Origin: Xestospongia muta
Lineage: Eukaryota; Porifera; Demospongiae; Haplosclerida; Petrosiidae
Assembly: GCA_963693285.1 (NCBI GenBank)
Contig: OY848926.1
Span: forward strand, 2,423,001 to 2,487,000
Direction: 5' to 3'
Length of the DNA stretch: 64,000 nt
In this document: piece by piece, positions 26,001 through 38,000 of the stretch
How positions within the stretch are numbered: the first letter of the stretch is position 1
How the letters are laid out: each line of letters starts with the position of its first letter
Translations under genes and position numbers: made by a program
The notes under the pieces: generated by a model
Told to the model about the DNA's origin: nothing
Databases searched by the model: none
The model's input: the letters and a program-made list of their open reading frames with translations, nothing else

Positions 26001-27290
26001 ACAAGACATTTTATGCACCTAGATCTCAGTAAATATGTATGTGATTTATAAACTAATGATCTGGAGCCACCTTTGTATACATTATGTATCTATATACCTT
26101 AACCTCAGTGTGTAACCTACACACCCCTAAAGGGATGATACTCTACCAGTAATGTAAAAACTGCCTTCTTACCTAGATAATGACCTGTGCTTCTAACATG
26201 ATGAGTCATGTGACTATCAGGTAAATGACAACCAAAGTACACACAGTGTAGACAAGTATGTAAATGAATATTGTAGGTATTGCAGACATTACAGAGACAT
26301 GTCCTAGCCTAGAAAAAACAAAGCAAGCAATAAATAAAAATATTGTTTAAAATTTAAAATGTAGAGATGGCGCTGTATTACCCCTAGCAAAACAGCAAAA
26401 CACTGTGATCATAGAACTCTTAGACCAAAGAAACATAATCTACTTTTGATTATCTTACCATAATCTAAACAAGATTATAATCTAAACTTCACAGCAATAG
26501 TAGAAGGCAAAGAGCAAAGCAAGCCAATTAGACCAGAAGTATTAAAACTTAATTAGACACACCATTTGATGCAGCACTTACAGTGAGAGGCTAATGAATT
26601 CATTGATTGCCATGTTCATCTTCATTGAAAGTGTGTGGTTGAATTTTATTTGCTGCATACAACAATAGAATAAAACAATCCAAGTGGATGTACAGAGAGT
26701 TACCACATGATTGAAAAACAATTCATGTGCTCAGCAATATAAATATGTTGTCATCTAGCTTCTTCAGGTAAGATATTTAGTTCATGTGTCCATCCAGTTC
26801 ATTGTAATATCATATCAGATTACATTTATTTAAAGGACTCTAATTTAATTAAAGTTCTGGATATGTGTACTTTGAAGTGGAACAGATCCAAACCCAACCC
26901 TATTAACCATCCACTACAATTAAGTCAACATGTATCTAGTGTTTGGGCAGGAAGCGAAGTCCATACTTTGCATTATAAGACAGACCATAGATATTACAGT
27001 AGTAGTTGTATGTACTTTACTCTAATATCTATGGACATACCCACACACCTTAAACATTTGTTGGGCCTCTAGACAATCATATTAACTTATTGAACTATTT
27101 AATATGACATATTTTTCACAACTTAATTCTTGACGTCTGGAGATAGTTTTTGACTGACCTTAACTTTTCTAGCTTCCGAGTTAACTAGTTGTGGCTTAAC
27201 TAGATATTTATAAATAACTTGGTAAGAATGAAGACTAGAACTTCGCTTAAATTCCTGGAAGTGGGTACAACCTCGAGCTAGTTCGGACAT
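23009..27290 (-). CDS. USP22: USP22-family ubiquitin hydrolase of the SAGA complex
   Basis: The gene starts with ATG at 27288-27290 ([15 protein letters not shown]) and ends with TGA at 23009-23011. The N-terminus supplies the zinc-finger UBP domain across exons at 27169-27290, about 26160-26311 (CLCNVC ... [15 protein letters not shown]) and about 25140-25260 ([10 protein letters not shown]). The catalytic core has the Cys box [10 protein letters not shown] (24870-24920), [12 protein letters not shown] (about 24300), a zinc ribbon (CQTCG ... CVKCRSY), [13 protein letters not shown], and the His box [14 protein letters not shown] (about 23230). The product ends in [12 protein letters not shown], closed by a 45-bp last intron. 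The family removes ubiquitin from H2B and H2A within the SAGA DUB module. All catalytic residues are present. Introns of about 860 bp and 850 bp interrupt the N-terminal half. Confidence 0.92.
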
Positions 27291-27438
27291 CTTGGAGATT
27301 TTTGGTAACAGAAGTTACAACATTACCCATCAAATAAGTGACGAAAAGTTTATAAAATCCCAAAATCCACCATCATGACACGAAGCCACGCCTTTTTGCA
27401 GACGTCACATAATTAGTTTTAGTTTTTGGAATATCAAA
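27291..27438. promoter_or_regulatory. Divergent intergenic region, probable shared promoter (USP22 / PKA-RI)
   Basis: 148 bp separate the two ATGs. The region is less AT-rich than its surroundings and contains gacgtcacataa at 27401-27412, a CRE-like TGACGTCA variant in front of a cAMP-pathway gene. No TATA box is evident. Confidence 0.5.
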
Positions 27439-30400
27439 ATGGCGACTACTAACAAAGAGAGCTCTGTGCAGGAATGTGAAGATTACATCGAGCAGCACGC
27501 TATTCAATCGATTTTGAAGGAGGCCATTGCCAAACTATGCCAAGAGCGACCAAATAATCCTTATCGTTTCCTACGAGATTATTTTGAAGCATTGGATAAG
27601 GTACGTTTTCCATGCCTAACCTCATGACTAGATAAAATATATTATGTAATTTATTTGTTATTATTCAAAGGTAATTTGTGCTTATATCTAGTTTTCATGC
27701 TGTAGTAGACAAACATGTAATTTGTGAAGATATCTTGCAATTGTTCATAAAATAATTATATTTAATAATGTAGTGTCTAGATTACTGATAATGGAATATC
27801 ATACTGAAACATGAAATTATTATATTTAGGTTCCTATGTTTAAGATTTAGGGTCTAGGTTATAGTATTAATTTCCCAAGTATAATACCCACTTTGTACAC
27901 TGCCTTTTATTCAACTTACTCACAATTTATATTATATTATTAACTAATTACATGACAGGATATTTCAACAATGTTATCTTGAGAATGTCAACACATGTAG
28001 CTCATAATTGTGTTAATAATGAGTGTTGATTATAAGTGGTCTAGAAAAAAGGGCCACCTTAAGCTTTACCCTACCTTTCATTTCAAGTGTTTTCAAAGAG
28101 GAATAGAGTACCCACAACTATTATAACACCCAAATTATTGCTCTATCTTATGTTTTTTTTCTGATTCTTTTGGTTCTATAAGGTCTAGGCTCACCAACAC
28201 CTGAAGATATTGTTATGATTTTGCAAACAACAAAACATTTAAAGTTGACAATGTAATAGCATCTAAGAATTCAATAACTAAATTACTCAATAAGAAAAGC
28301 TTCTATTTGGCTGCCATTTTGTTTATTATTCATACGTGATAGTAATTCCCAAACCCAAAGGCACACGTGGAAAACTCAATTTATCTATGGAATTTTCTAT
28401 GTTGGCTTTGGAATGCTTCTCAAATTCTGCAACCACTGGCAAGACACCAAGACTAAGCTCTCAATGAAAAGTAAGATAGCGATGAAAGCTTTTATTGACC
28501 CTGGCTTATTGTTAAGTGTAGGCTCCGCTTAGTTACGCTTATATTTACTACTTTCAAATCTTACTTGTTCAGGGTAAAGTTGGACAATACTACTGTCATT
28601 GACAGTACATTCATAAACAATATTGCTTGTATACTGGGACAATGTTGCAATGATGACAGTATGTTTTGTGACTCCAACAAAAAAAAAGAATCAAAAAAAT
28701 AATAAAGGGCTAAGTTGTAATGCACACTACACACCACTACACACATGGTTTAATTTAACAATCTTAGATATCTTAGATACTTGGCATACAAAGTGTGCCA
28801 TGTAGAAATGTAGAAATGAATGTATGGATAAAACTTCAAATGCAGAAACAAGATAGAGACAATACTATACTCACAATTCAATGTAAAAATACTATATAAG
28901 ACTGATCCAAAATGTGTGGTTTAACATGGCACTGTGTATAGGTTTGAAATAAGAGATTTTTTAATATAATAATTTTTACTATCCAGATCACAAAATCCCA
29001 CACTATTGATTAATTTGTCATGTAGAGCTCTTGGGAGTCATGTTACTATATTTAGACTAGACCACAATAAAATAGGCACACGACTTACTAATGTAATGGC
29101 AATGGAAAGTCACAAAAAGCTATAAATAATTCATGTAAGCTATGGTTGTATAGCGCTGTCTTAAGGTAGAACAGGTCTTTAATTGTCTTTAATTGTAAAG
29201 AAGCATGACAATGAGTGTAATTGAAGCAAGATTATTTGAATGATGTACATCTATGGGCCTCCCCTAAAACTACAATATTAATTCATTGATCTAAGTATAG
29301 TAACATGTTCCTGAGAGCTCTCTATCCCTTTTTTAAATTCATCTTAGGTGAGTTTCACACTCCTGCCCTCTCCTATTATAAACACATGATTGTCTGGCAA
29401 TAATATAATGATTTTTCTACCTAGCATGCTGTACATGTCATGCTGTTTTAAGATTGCTTTGGGCTACATACTTTGAAAGCAATAAACAAAATTAATTTGC
29501 ATACTGTGATTGCCATTGTCGAGTATTGATTATTTTTGCCATGAGTGTAGATGTTGGATATGTCTGATGGAAGCTAATAGATCTTCAAAACTTCTAATAA
29601 GTCATGAGTCTCTCAATATTTGCAACAACAATACCATTATAACCATCTTAGTATGATTTTTTTACAACTATAATCTTGTTTGTTGGGTTATGTGTGTATT
29701 GTCCACACCTTTTCTGCTTCACTGAATTCATTTCTCCAATAACATTTAATTGTTATCATAGTCGCTTTGATTATCTGTTGACCATTATAGGAGCATGCAC
29801 CGTCTACTGGTTTGAAGTTGGCACCTACCATTATGACACAAGATGCTCAAGAACCTCCTCCTCAAACTGTAGGTCGTGGACGTAGGATGGCAGTTAGCGG
29901 ATCTGTTATGACAGAAGAACAGGCCACAAGTTATGTCAAGAAGGTACAACTAAGTGCAAAGACAAATCTATATTATAACACACTAAGACTTTCCCACTTG
30001 AAATGAAATATGGCTTTTCTGCCTGGCACTCAGCATGTTAGGCAGTTGTAAGACCACCTGTGTATGTATGTGGGTACACTGTATGTCCAATTTGCAATTG
30101 TAATATTTATTTGACTTTTAAGAGCAGCAAGTGAAATTAAACCACATAAAGTAACTGCCAGTGCATATAGAAACCAATAAATATCATTACCTTTTTGAAT
30201 TAGGTATGAATGATCAAAGCTTCTGAGTTTAGAAAACATTTCGAACTGTTTCTTAACTTGTGCCAACCCTCCAGTCTTAAAATTGGCAATGATTCAATTA
30301 CTTACAAAAACAACAGCGTCTTCAAATGATATTAGGAAGATTTTTACAATTATTGTCTTGTTACAATTAATTATTTGCAATAAATAATTGAGGAATATTA

Positions 30401-33400
30401 CATTACAGTCAGTGTCATAGATGTCACGTCACACAACTTCTCTGTTTAGATAATGACAAATAAAAGGAATGTCAATTGTAGTTATAGTAGTAGTGTGTAA
30501 TAGGATAGTTTTGTCTGAATGGAATTTTTATAGTGATTTTTGCTATAGGTTATTCCAAAAGACTATAAAACAACTGCTGCCTTGCAAAAAGCTATTGCAA
30601 AGAATATTCTTTTCTCTCATTTGGATGATGATGAAAAAAGGTGAACAAACAGTTGTAGTACTTGATTTACTTTTCTTTATTCTTAAGTGACATATTTGAT
30701 GCTATGTTTATGGTAAAACATCAGTCTGGTGATGTCATCATACAGCAAGGTAATGTTTATAATTTGGTTACTAAAATACTTTCAATATTACGTTAATATT
30801 TGTTTAGGTGATGAAGGTGACAATTTCTATGTTATGGACTCTGGTGAAGTTGAGGTAGAGAATGGTTGAAAAAATATATTTTTATAAATATTGTATAGAT
30901 TTATGTAAACAATGAATTCACTGGGATAATTGGAGAGACTGGTAGTTTTGGAGAGCTGGCTTTAATCTATGGCACTCCTCGAGCAGCCACTATCAAGGTA
31001 CATGATCTACATTGCATCTGATAAAGAGTTTATGTCTGTACTCACACAAATTCTAGCAGATATCTTGATGCTTAATTTGTCACTGATATTATTTCTATGC
31101 ACAACATAACAGAAATAATGAAAAAAACCACTAAATTAGAACCATCACAGCTATATTAGACAGGCAGAGAGGTTGCAAGAAAAACTGTTGAATGTATTAT
31201 CCAAAAGTAGGCTTGGTACTATTCATTAATACTTGTGTAGTCTTTGGTTTTGCTAGCCTTCTTAATTGTTACATCTAATTTAATGTAGTAACTAGGACAG
31301 CAAATACTTACACCACCAGGTATGTACTACTGTATTGCTTTCATACTAGAAGTCTCAAACAAACAAATGAAAATACTAAGTACTGTAACCATTACCCATT
31401 TGGAGGTACTATGAGCTAATATTGGTAAAGTTTGATTTGTAAAAATCAAACTTTACTACTTTATATGAGTGAATTGGGTTTTGATATAATGAAGAAACAC
31501 CCATGTATAAGAAGGTATGGCAAGAACTATTTTGTTGACCACACATCCTTGGGAAACTACTCTGAGACAGTTAGGCTAAGTCAGTAGTTACTGCCATTTA
31601 CTATATAGTGGTTTGCAGAAATAGATAATAGGTCTGAGATATTGTACAACTTCTTGTCTCTAGCCAGTCATACCCCACAATGAAAGGCCAGCTGGCAATA
31701 GAGTCTACTTTCTTGACAGCAATAAGATGTTTTGATTATTATGTGATTATGTGACCAGAAATAATTTGCACTTATTGCTAGTTATGAATATTAATGAACA
31801 AGTTAACTTACAAATTACCGGGCACTACTGAGCTTCATGAAACTGTCTTCTAAGTAACTAATAGATTATATTCCATACTTTCTATGCAAATATAACTACT
31901 GTAGTAACCATTAGAGCATTGTACTATTTGTTGAAACTTAAAGACTTAATTAAACATAGCGATTTAACAAGTTTTAAGGGCAGGCTTACAAAGCTGTAAT
32001 TTGCAGTACAAAGAATTTACTTTCACTTTTATTAACTTATTTCACAGTGGCCATGTTTTAGTAGTTGTTCATACACCATGTAGAAATCAGATTAATGACC
32101 CAGAAATACTTCTGCCAAGAAAATAGCCAGACGCATTTCTCTGTGGAGTATGACCAGATGCGGGCAAAGTTATATGTTTCTATATATAGTTTGTTCTCTG
32201 ACTTAGAAATAAAGAATTGCTATACAATTGTAAAATCTATATCACAAAAATTTACCAATTTAATATGAGCTTCTCTAGCACACACATTCTTTGCTGTCAT
32301 TGGCTTTAATATGTCAATCAAGGCACTGTTATGTCCTGTTTAAGATAGCCACATACCAACTGCTTTAGTGTCTTAGCCCAGACACCCCCACTCAAGTCAG
32401 GTGACTTTAGCCCAATTCTTTGGCATCTTGACATCACAATGTGTCGCTCATAGATAAGATGGCAGATCCCTGTCAAAGAGATTTGTTCTAAATAATGGAA
32501 GTAGTTGCTACCTTACACTAGTGATGGCTTCAAGGACTACTTTCAAAAGAACTGTACTTTTACTTTTAGTATCATATCTTAATTCTGTTTATTGATGATC
32601 ATTTGTGTGGCCAATAATGTCATAGACTTCTAGCATTACCCAAAAGTGGTTCAAATGCCAAGGAATTCGACTAAAGTCACTAGATACCCTTTCACACATT
32701 AAGTGAGTGGGCCATCTGGACATGAGACTACAACTGTTTATACATTACTGTTTGGTTAAAATGTTTGGTATGATAAGGCTTGATTTCTCAGATTCAGTCA
32801 TATGTATTTGTTCTTAATTAGTTTTGGTAAAAATGATAATCAGTTTGTTAATTTGTTATTTATTTAGGCAAAAACTGATGTGAAGCTTTGGGCCATTGAT
32901 AGAGACACATACAGACGAATTCTTATGGTAAATTGTTTTTAATAATTTGTTATGTGTTTAGTTGATTCATAATAATTGTATTATGTAGGGTAGCACAATA
33001 CGCAAAAGAAAGTTGTATGAAACCTTTCTGGAGAAAGTGTCTATCTTAGGTGAGCACATACCTATCAAAAAATATTAAACAAGTCACCACATTCAGTCAC
33101 TTGTACTTGTTCATTACAGAGAATCTAGACAAATGGGAACGACTTACTGTGGCAGATGCATTGGAAGCATGTAGCTTCCAAGATGGAGAGAACGTTGTTA
33201 CCCAAGGAGAACCAGGAGAAGACTTTTATATTATTGTTGAAGTATGCTGTTATTATGTAAAGAACTCTTCATTTTCTGCATAGGGTAGAGCTATTGTTTT
33301 GCAAAGGAAAACAGAAGATGGAGAGTATATTGAAGTTGGTCAACTTGGTCCTTCGGATTACTTTGGTAAATACTATAAGTCATTTTTAAGTATGTTTATT

Positions 33401-33584
33401 GTGTTATGTAGGAGAAATTGCTCTTCTTCTTAAACGACCTCGTGCTGCTACTGTTCGAGCTAAAGGAAGTATGAAATGTGTGAAGTTGGATCGAGCACGT
33501 TTTGAACGAGTTTTGGGTCCATGCCAAGATATTTTGAAACGCAACATTGCCCAATACAATAGCTTTGTGCAGCTAGTAGTGTAA
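27439..33584 (+). CDS. PRKAR1A: cAMP-dependent protein kinase type I regulatory subunit
   Basis: Exon 1 (27439-27600) gives the RI dimerisation/docking domain ([18 protein letters not shown]). After a 2.2-kb intron, exon 2 (about 29791-29943) carries the pseudosubstrate inhibitor region [12 protein letters not shown] non-phosphorylatable Ala at the P-site marks a type I subunit. Exon 3 begins [16 protein letters not shown]. cAMP site A spans [16 protein letters not shown] (about 30900-31000). After a 1.9-kb intron come [14 protein letters not shown] and site B with [19 protein letters not shown], ending YNSFVQLVV and TAA/TAG at 33582-33584. The subunit holds PKA catalytic chains inactive until cAMP binds. 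The match to animal RI is close throughout and the gene looks intact. RI-alpha and RI-beta are not separable here; the symbol is by family. Confidence 0.93.
28503..28670. repeat. Dispersed repeat family R3, copy B
   Basis: This stretch is homologous by eye to 22204-22365, including an identical core starting aagttggacaatactact. It sits in the PKA-RI first intron. Confidence 0.55.
29595..29685 (+). repeat. Dispersed repeat family R1, partial copy C
   Basis: This stretch aligns with the 3' third of R1 copy A (gcaacaacaata ... tttttacaactataatcttgttt). It lies in the PKA-RI first intron. Confidence 0.5.
30151..30375 (+). repeat. Dispersed repeat family R1, copy B
   Basis: This stretch aligns with 11-262 along its length (aatgatcaaagc, ctccagtctt, tttttacaatt). 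It lies in the second intron of the PKA-RI gene, in the same orientation as copy A. Confidence 0.6.
31000..32873. other. Long intron of the PKA-RI gene between cAMP site A and site B
   Basis: This intron of about 1.9 kb holds a short perfect inverted repeat (31425-31456) and otherwise unremarkable AT-rich sequence. No exon is supported inside it. Confidence 0.6.
31425..31456. repeat. Perfect 14-bp inverted repeat with 4-base loop
   Basis: Arms gtaaagtttgattt and aaatcaaactttac enclose gtaa. The transcript would form a 14-bp hairpin, which is too short for a standard pre-miRNA. It lies within a PKA-RI intron. Confidence 0.8.
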
Positions 33585-33747
33585 GAAAGCACATTTTAAG
33601 ACTTAAAAGTATAATTAGACTAATACAGTAAGCAACCAGTAAATTGTTCAGTACTTGAATTCTGAAGTCTACTTGAAATTTGTGTGTGAAGTTAATTCAT
33701 ACTGTTTTTGAATACAATAATATTATATTATATTTGTCCTAAGAAAG
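33585..33747. other. Intergenic, convergent 3' ends of PKA-RI and HTRA2
   Basis: This 163-bp AT-rich gap has aataat-rich stretches near 33715-33730 suited to 3'-end formation on either strand. Nothing else is seen. Confidence 0.5.
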
Positions 33748-35019
33748 TCACATTGGTTCAGGTTGTACTTTTATGTACTTCATCTTCTTTCCCCTTACAA
33801 CTTCTAATTGAAGGAGCTGTCCTAATTGCACCATCTGATATACTTCTCTACTAGATTTAACTTTTTGGGTGTTAATCTTGACAATAATATCTCCTTTCAT
33901 TAAACCAGCTCTGTCTGCAGGACTACCAGGCCAAACATTGGCTAAAAATATACCCTCAGAAATGTCAGATGGTACATCAAATTTTGTCTGAATTGAATAC
34001 CTATTGCTGGGAGAAATTGTTAACATTGATATCCCTATACCATATTTAGTCAAATGTGTGACAGACTTGTTTGCATGTTTGAGGAATTGTTTTGCAAAGT
34101 CACTTGGAATAGCAAATGATATTCCAGGCTGCAAAGTCATAGTATTGATGCCAATAACCTCTCCATCAAGATTAACTAGTGGACCACCAGAGTTTCCAAC
34201 AGTGATTGCAGCATCAGTTTGAATATACTCCATGTCTGGCTTTTCTCGATGAAGACCAATCTCAAAACTTGGTCTATGAACACTACTTACTATACCAGAT
34301 GTTATGGTATTTGATAATGTCCGAGGGCTACCCAAAGCAATAACCCATTCACCAGGTCGTAGTTTGGCTGAAGAACCAAATTCTATCGCAGGGAGCTTTT
34401 CTCCTTTCTTTACAGCTAACTTAACAAGAGCTAAGTCTGCAACTTGGTCTGTATCTGTCACTTCACCATTTAATATTCTACCATTGTGCAATTTAACTGT
34501 CACTTGACGTGCAATACCAACAACATGAGCATTTGTTAACACATAACCAGATTCATCTATAATGAATCCTGAACCTGATGATATAGCTGTGCTGTCACCA
34601 AATACTGTCTTAACATTTTGACGACGCTCAATAAACACAACTGAAGGAGCAGCTATTTCGACTGCCTCTGCAAGAAAATTATACTTCTTGGACCGACGTT
34701 CATTATTTTCTACACATCTGACTGAAATAATTGATTTATATTTTCGGTGAAAATACTCAGAGTATGCCCAGTAAACCATGACTCCAAGCAAACCTGCTTT
34801 CATTAGATTTGTGTAAAAATCCCCGCCTCCGCCCCTCTTCCTCTGATCAGACACATGACATTTATCAAGACAGGAAGAGGCGGCTGATATATAGGGAGAA
34901 GGCCTTAGTCCACTCTTTACGCTAGTAATCCTAATTGCTCCTCTTACAACAAGAAAAGTTGAGGGCCTACTCAAAGTAGCGAGCATTCTTGTCTGGAAGT
35001 CCAACATCAAAAATTGCAA
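33748..35019 (-). CDS. HTRA2: HTRA2/Omi-type mitochondrial serine protease, intronless
   Basis: This is one 423-residue exon; human HTRA2 has 458 residues. A basic, Ser-rich N-terminus (1-70) fits a mitochondrial targeting sequence. A hydrophobic segment at about 73-86 (AGLLGVMVYWAY) would anchor the protein in the inner membrane. The trypsin-like domain shows the triad His (TNAHVV), Asp (DLALVKL) and Ser (GNSGGPL). A PDZ domain closes the protein (GIFLANVWPGSPADRAGLMKGD as its core, split here by description only). The family performs protein quality control in the intermembrane space and can promote apoptosis. No AVPS-like IAP-binding motif is visible after the membrane segment. The absence of introns in a window where most genes have many could reflect ancient retroposition or intron loss. 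Confidence 0.9.
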   Translation of the reverse strand: MQFLMLDFQTRMLATLSRPSTFLVVRGAIRITSVKSGLRPSPYISAASSCLDKCHVSDQRKRGGGGDFYTNLMKAGLLGVMVYWAYSEYFHRKYKSIISVRCVENNERRSKKYNFLAEAVEIAAPSVVFIERRQNVKTVFGDSTAISSGSGFIIDESGYVLTNAHVVGIARQVTVKLHNGRILNGEVTDTDQVADLALVKLAVKKGEKLPAIEFGSSAKLRPGEWVIALGSPRTLSNTITSGIVSSVHRPSFEIGLHREKPDMEYIQTDAAITVGNSGGPLVNLDGEVIGINTMTLQPGISFAIPSDFAKQFLKHANKSVTHLTKYGIGISMLTISPSNRYSIQTKFDVPSDISEGIFLANVWPGSPADRAGLMKGDIIVKINTQKVKSSREVYQMVQLGQLLQLEVVRGKKMKYIKVQPEPM

Positions 35020-35086
35020 TTCTCTAATAAGTGTCTATTTGCGGGTCCACCCCCTTTTTAAAAATCTTGTGTGTCGTGTGGTTGTA
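35020..35086. promoter_or_regulatory. 67-bp divergent gap between HTRA2 and SUZ12 start codons
   Basis: Both genes start from this gap. It contains tttttaaaaatc but little else. The true promoter elements must overlap transcribed sequence on one or both sides. Confidence 0.5.
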
Positions 35087-38000
35087 ATGGCTGACCTGGG
35101 GCAAGTGAGATCTTCGGATGTACATCAAAGCGAAAAACTCAAAAATGATCATGAGCTCTTCCTTGAGGCCTATGAAAGTAAGTGAACAACATATCATATA
35201 AAAAGTATAATTGTTACGTACTTCGATTCAAACTGACTGCTGGGATACTGAGAAACGGCTGTTGTATTTGAATTCGATTAAGCCTCTTTAAAATTTGACT
35301 GACTAGACATGTTATATTAGGAACAATATTTCACTTTTTGGGCTTTTTTGCTATCAAATGTTCATTATAAGTTTGTCATTTGAAAAATATACTTCTGTAG
35401 AACCTACCCAAATTTATCGGTTCCTCAAAGCCCGCCACTCAATAGAGGTATCATATTTTGTAAGACTGAAGTAAAAGTAATTATTTAATTTTCAGCCAAT
35501 TTTTCTTCATCGAAATTTATCATACATGAAAGAAAGGACCTCTCGTAAGCGAATGAAGTAAGTCCTATTGATTAAGAAAGCTCCATTATGATTGATGACA
35601 AATTAGGAAAAAAAAGAAGGAAGTTAAGATAGATGACCTTAGTACTAAAACCATAGATACCAAAGATTTGTCTGTGCAAATTAAAAGGTTTCATTATTTC
35701 TTTATTTATGTTAGGAATAATGTTTGATACTTTTTTAGTGATAATCAACTTCAAATTACCTTCCAGTCATTAAATATAGAAGAAAGCTTAGATTCTTCAC
35801 CATGTGAAGGTACATGTCAATGACCTTATCCTTCTTTGATTTTCTATATGTTTAGACCAAGACAAAGTCAATGAACCAGGTATTTGTGGTAATGACTGCC
35901 CTATGCAAGTAGAAGTGTTACTATATAGATTTAGGCACCCTTCACCTGAAGTATGCCATTATGATTAAATGTTGTATTATGTTACACTTTGTACCAGATT
36001 CTTCTTACTAATCCATCATCATTGCCTTGTGACTGCACCACATTAGGGAAATGCTTAATTCCAAATTCCAATAACCCTAATTGTTCTGTACCAGACAAGC
36101 ATACTATAACTATTCCTGGTAGTGTTTTGTCTTGGAAAGGAACTGGGGGAGTACTTGGCACACATATGCTTGCTTTTCGAGTTACTCCTATAGATGAACC
36201 GAAATCTTTGGAGTCAAATCAAAAGAGAAAAACTAGGAAAAGGTGTCATTCACAGGTATTCTAACTAAGCACAATAGCTTCCTTATGTAATTGTTTTGCA
36301 ATTAGAATGATGGGTCAGGGATAGACTTTGAAGCTCATAATGGTGAGGTGTTTCCATCTATCAATGGTTTCTTGCATGAAAGATTGAAGACTTCTGATCA
36401 GCAGTTTTCTCAAGACCAAATCATTACAGAAAATGGACAGTGGCACGAACGAGATAGCAATGTCTCGTATGTCAGCACTTCATCAAGGTTGCACAAGAAA
36501 GCTCCTGGTGGGAAAACACTTCCCACTTTAGGGACTTCTTATAATGAGCTGTTGATATCTATTCCTCGGGAGTCTCTAGATTCATTTTCTAATAATAGTT
36601 CTGATCACGCGAAAAACAAAAGACTCAGAAGAACTGAACTTCAACTTTTGATAGATGGTGATAAACCCAAGCATCAACATAACCATTTGGAGACTACACC
36701 ACCTATTTTGCCTGAAACAAGAAGTGCTCATTCGATTAGTATGCATAAATCTTATGACTCACGTAAACGTATCCTTAGTGATTCTAGCCTTTTACAGCCA
36801 AAAAAAGAAACTGATAGACAGGTGTCCGAAATGATGACTCGTGATCCTTGTTTCCCACCTCCACACAAGAGGTCTCATATAGTAACATCAGAACCAACTG
36901 CTTTTTCTGTATCATCCACCAAAACATCATTGGTGTCATCTTTTTTACATTCTTCAAGTCCTTTGCCTCAAAATGTTCAAATTTATTATGCAGAGCTTGT
37001 TGCTTTTGACTCTCGAGAAGAGTGTTTGCTGTTGGATGGGGAATATGATCTCAATATGAAAAAATGCTCTCGAGATGAAAGTAGTTCTGAATATAGCGTG
37101 AATGGCTTGAAGAAGCTAAAATGGGATAGCCTTCTTAGCAACAATTATTTAGAAGTAAGCTTTTTGTATCTAGTTTTTAGTTGTTACTATTGATTTAGAA
37201 GTCTTTTGAGAAAAAAGAATCAAAGATGGTGTCATTGAAATTCACTGTAGAGTGGTTATCTGGACCACCTAAAGCACGAGTTAAGGACTTCAATAGCACA
37301 TCATTAGATTTTGTAAAACTTAGAAAAGGTAATCATCTCTAGATTATATAAGAATAGAAGTAGGTACTCTATAAAATATATTGTAATCAATAACTGTTAC
37401 AGAATATGAAGAAATGGTCTCTTCGTTGTCATCAATTGATTCAGCACAAGCACTTCCAAATTTGATGTCAACACCAGAAAAGTCTCATGCACCTCACAAA
37501 TATACTCCTTCTGACATTAAGCCAACTGTATTCAATTTTTTGTACAATAAGAACACACTACAACAGACAGAATTGAAGTTCCAATTTGTTTGTCCTTGGT
37601 GTTCTCTTCATTGTGAAAAATTGTATTCACTACTGAAGCATATGACACTTTGTCACCCACGTTTTCAGTTCACATATTCTGTAAGAATTTATATTTACTT
37701 TCTTTTTGATGTTTTCTATTTGTAATTTAATAGCCAATTGAAGGAGGAGCAAACATTGATGTTCGATTAAACAGAATGTATGAATGTGAGACCACTTCTC
37801 CAGATCCTGCTGAAAGAGTGAGAAGAGATGGTTTGAAAAGGAAGCAGCAACCTACAAGATGTAAACCGTATACAGCTCTTCTTGTCAAAAAGTATTCTAA
37901 ACTTTTTTACCATGACAGATTGAATTTTTTTAATTAGAGTTGACACAACCTGTGAAGAGGACCTAAGTGAATTTACTGTAGGGAAACAATTCTCTAGACC

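Larger units (their letters stand above)
27601..29790. other. Long first intron of the PKA-RI gene
   Basis: This 2.2-kb AT-rich intron is far above the local norm of about 50 bp. It holds R3 copy B (28503-28670) and the R1 fragment at 29595-29685. No coding exon or RNA gene was recognised. First introns of this size often carry enhancers, but no motif cluster stands out. Confidence 0.6.

Noticed and set aside
34004..34507. Plus-strand ORFs opposite HTRA2
   Set aside because: Antisense shadows of the protease ORF, with no motif of their own.
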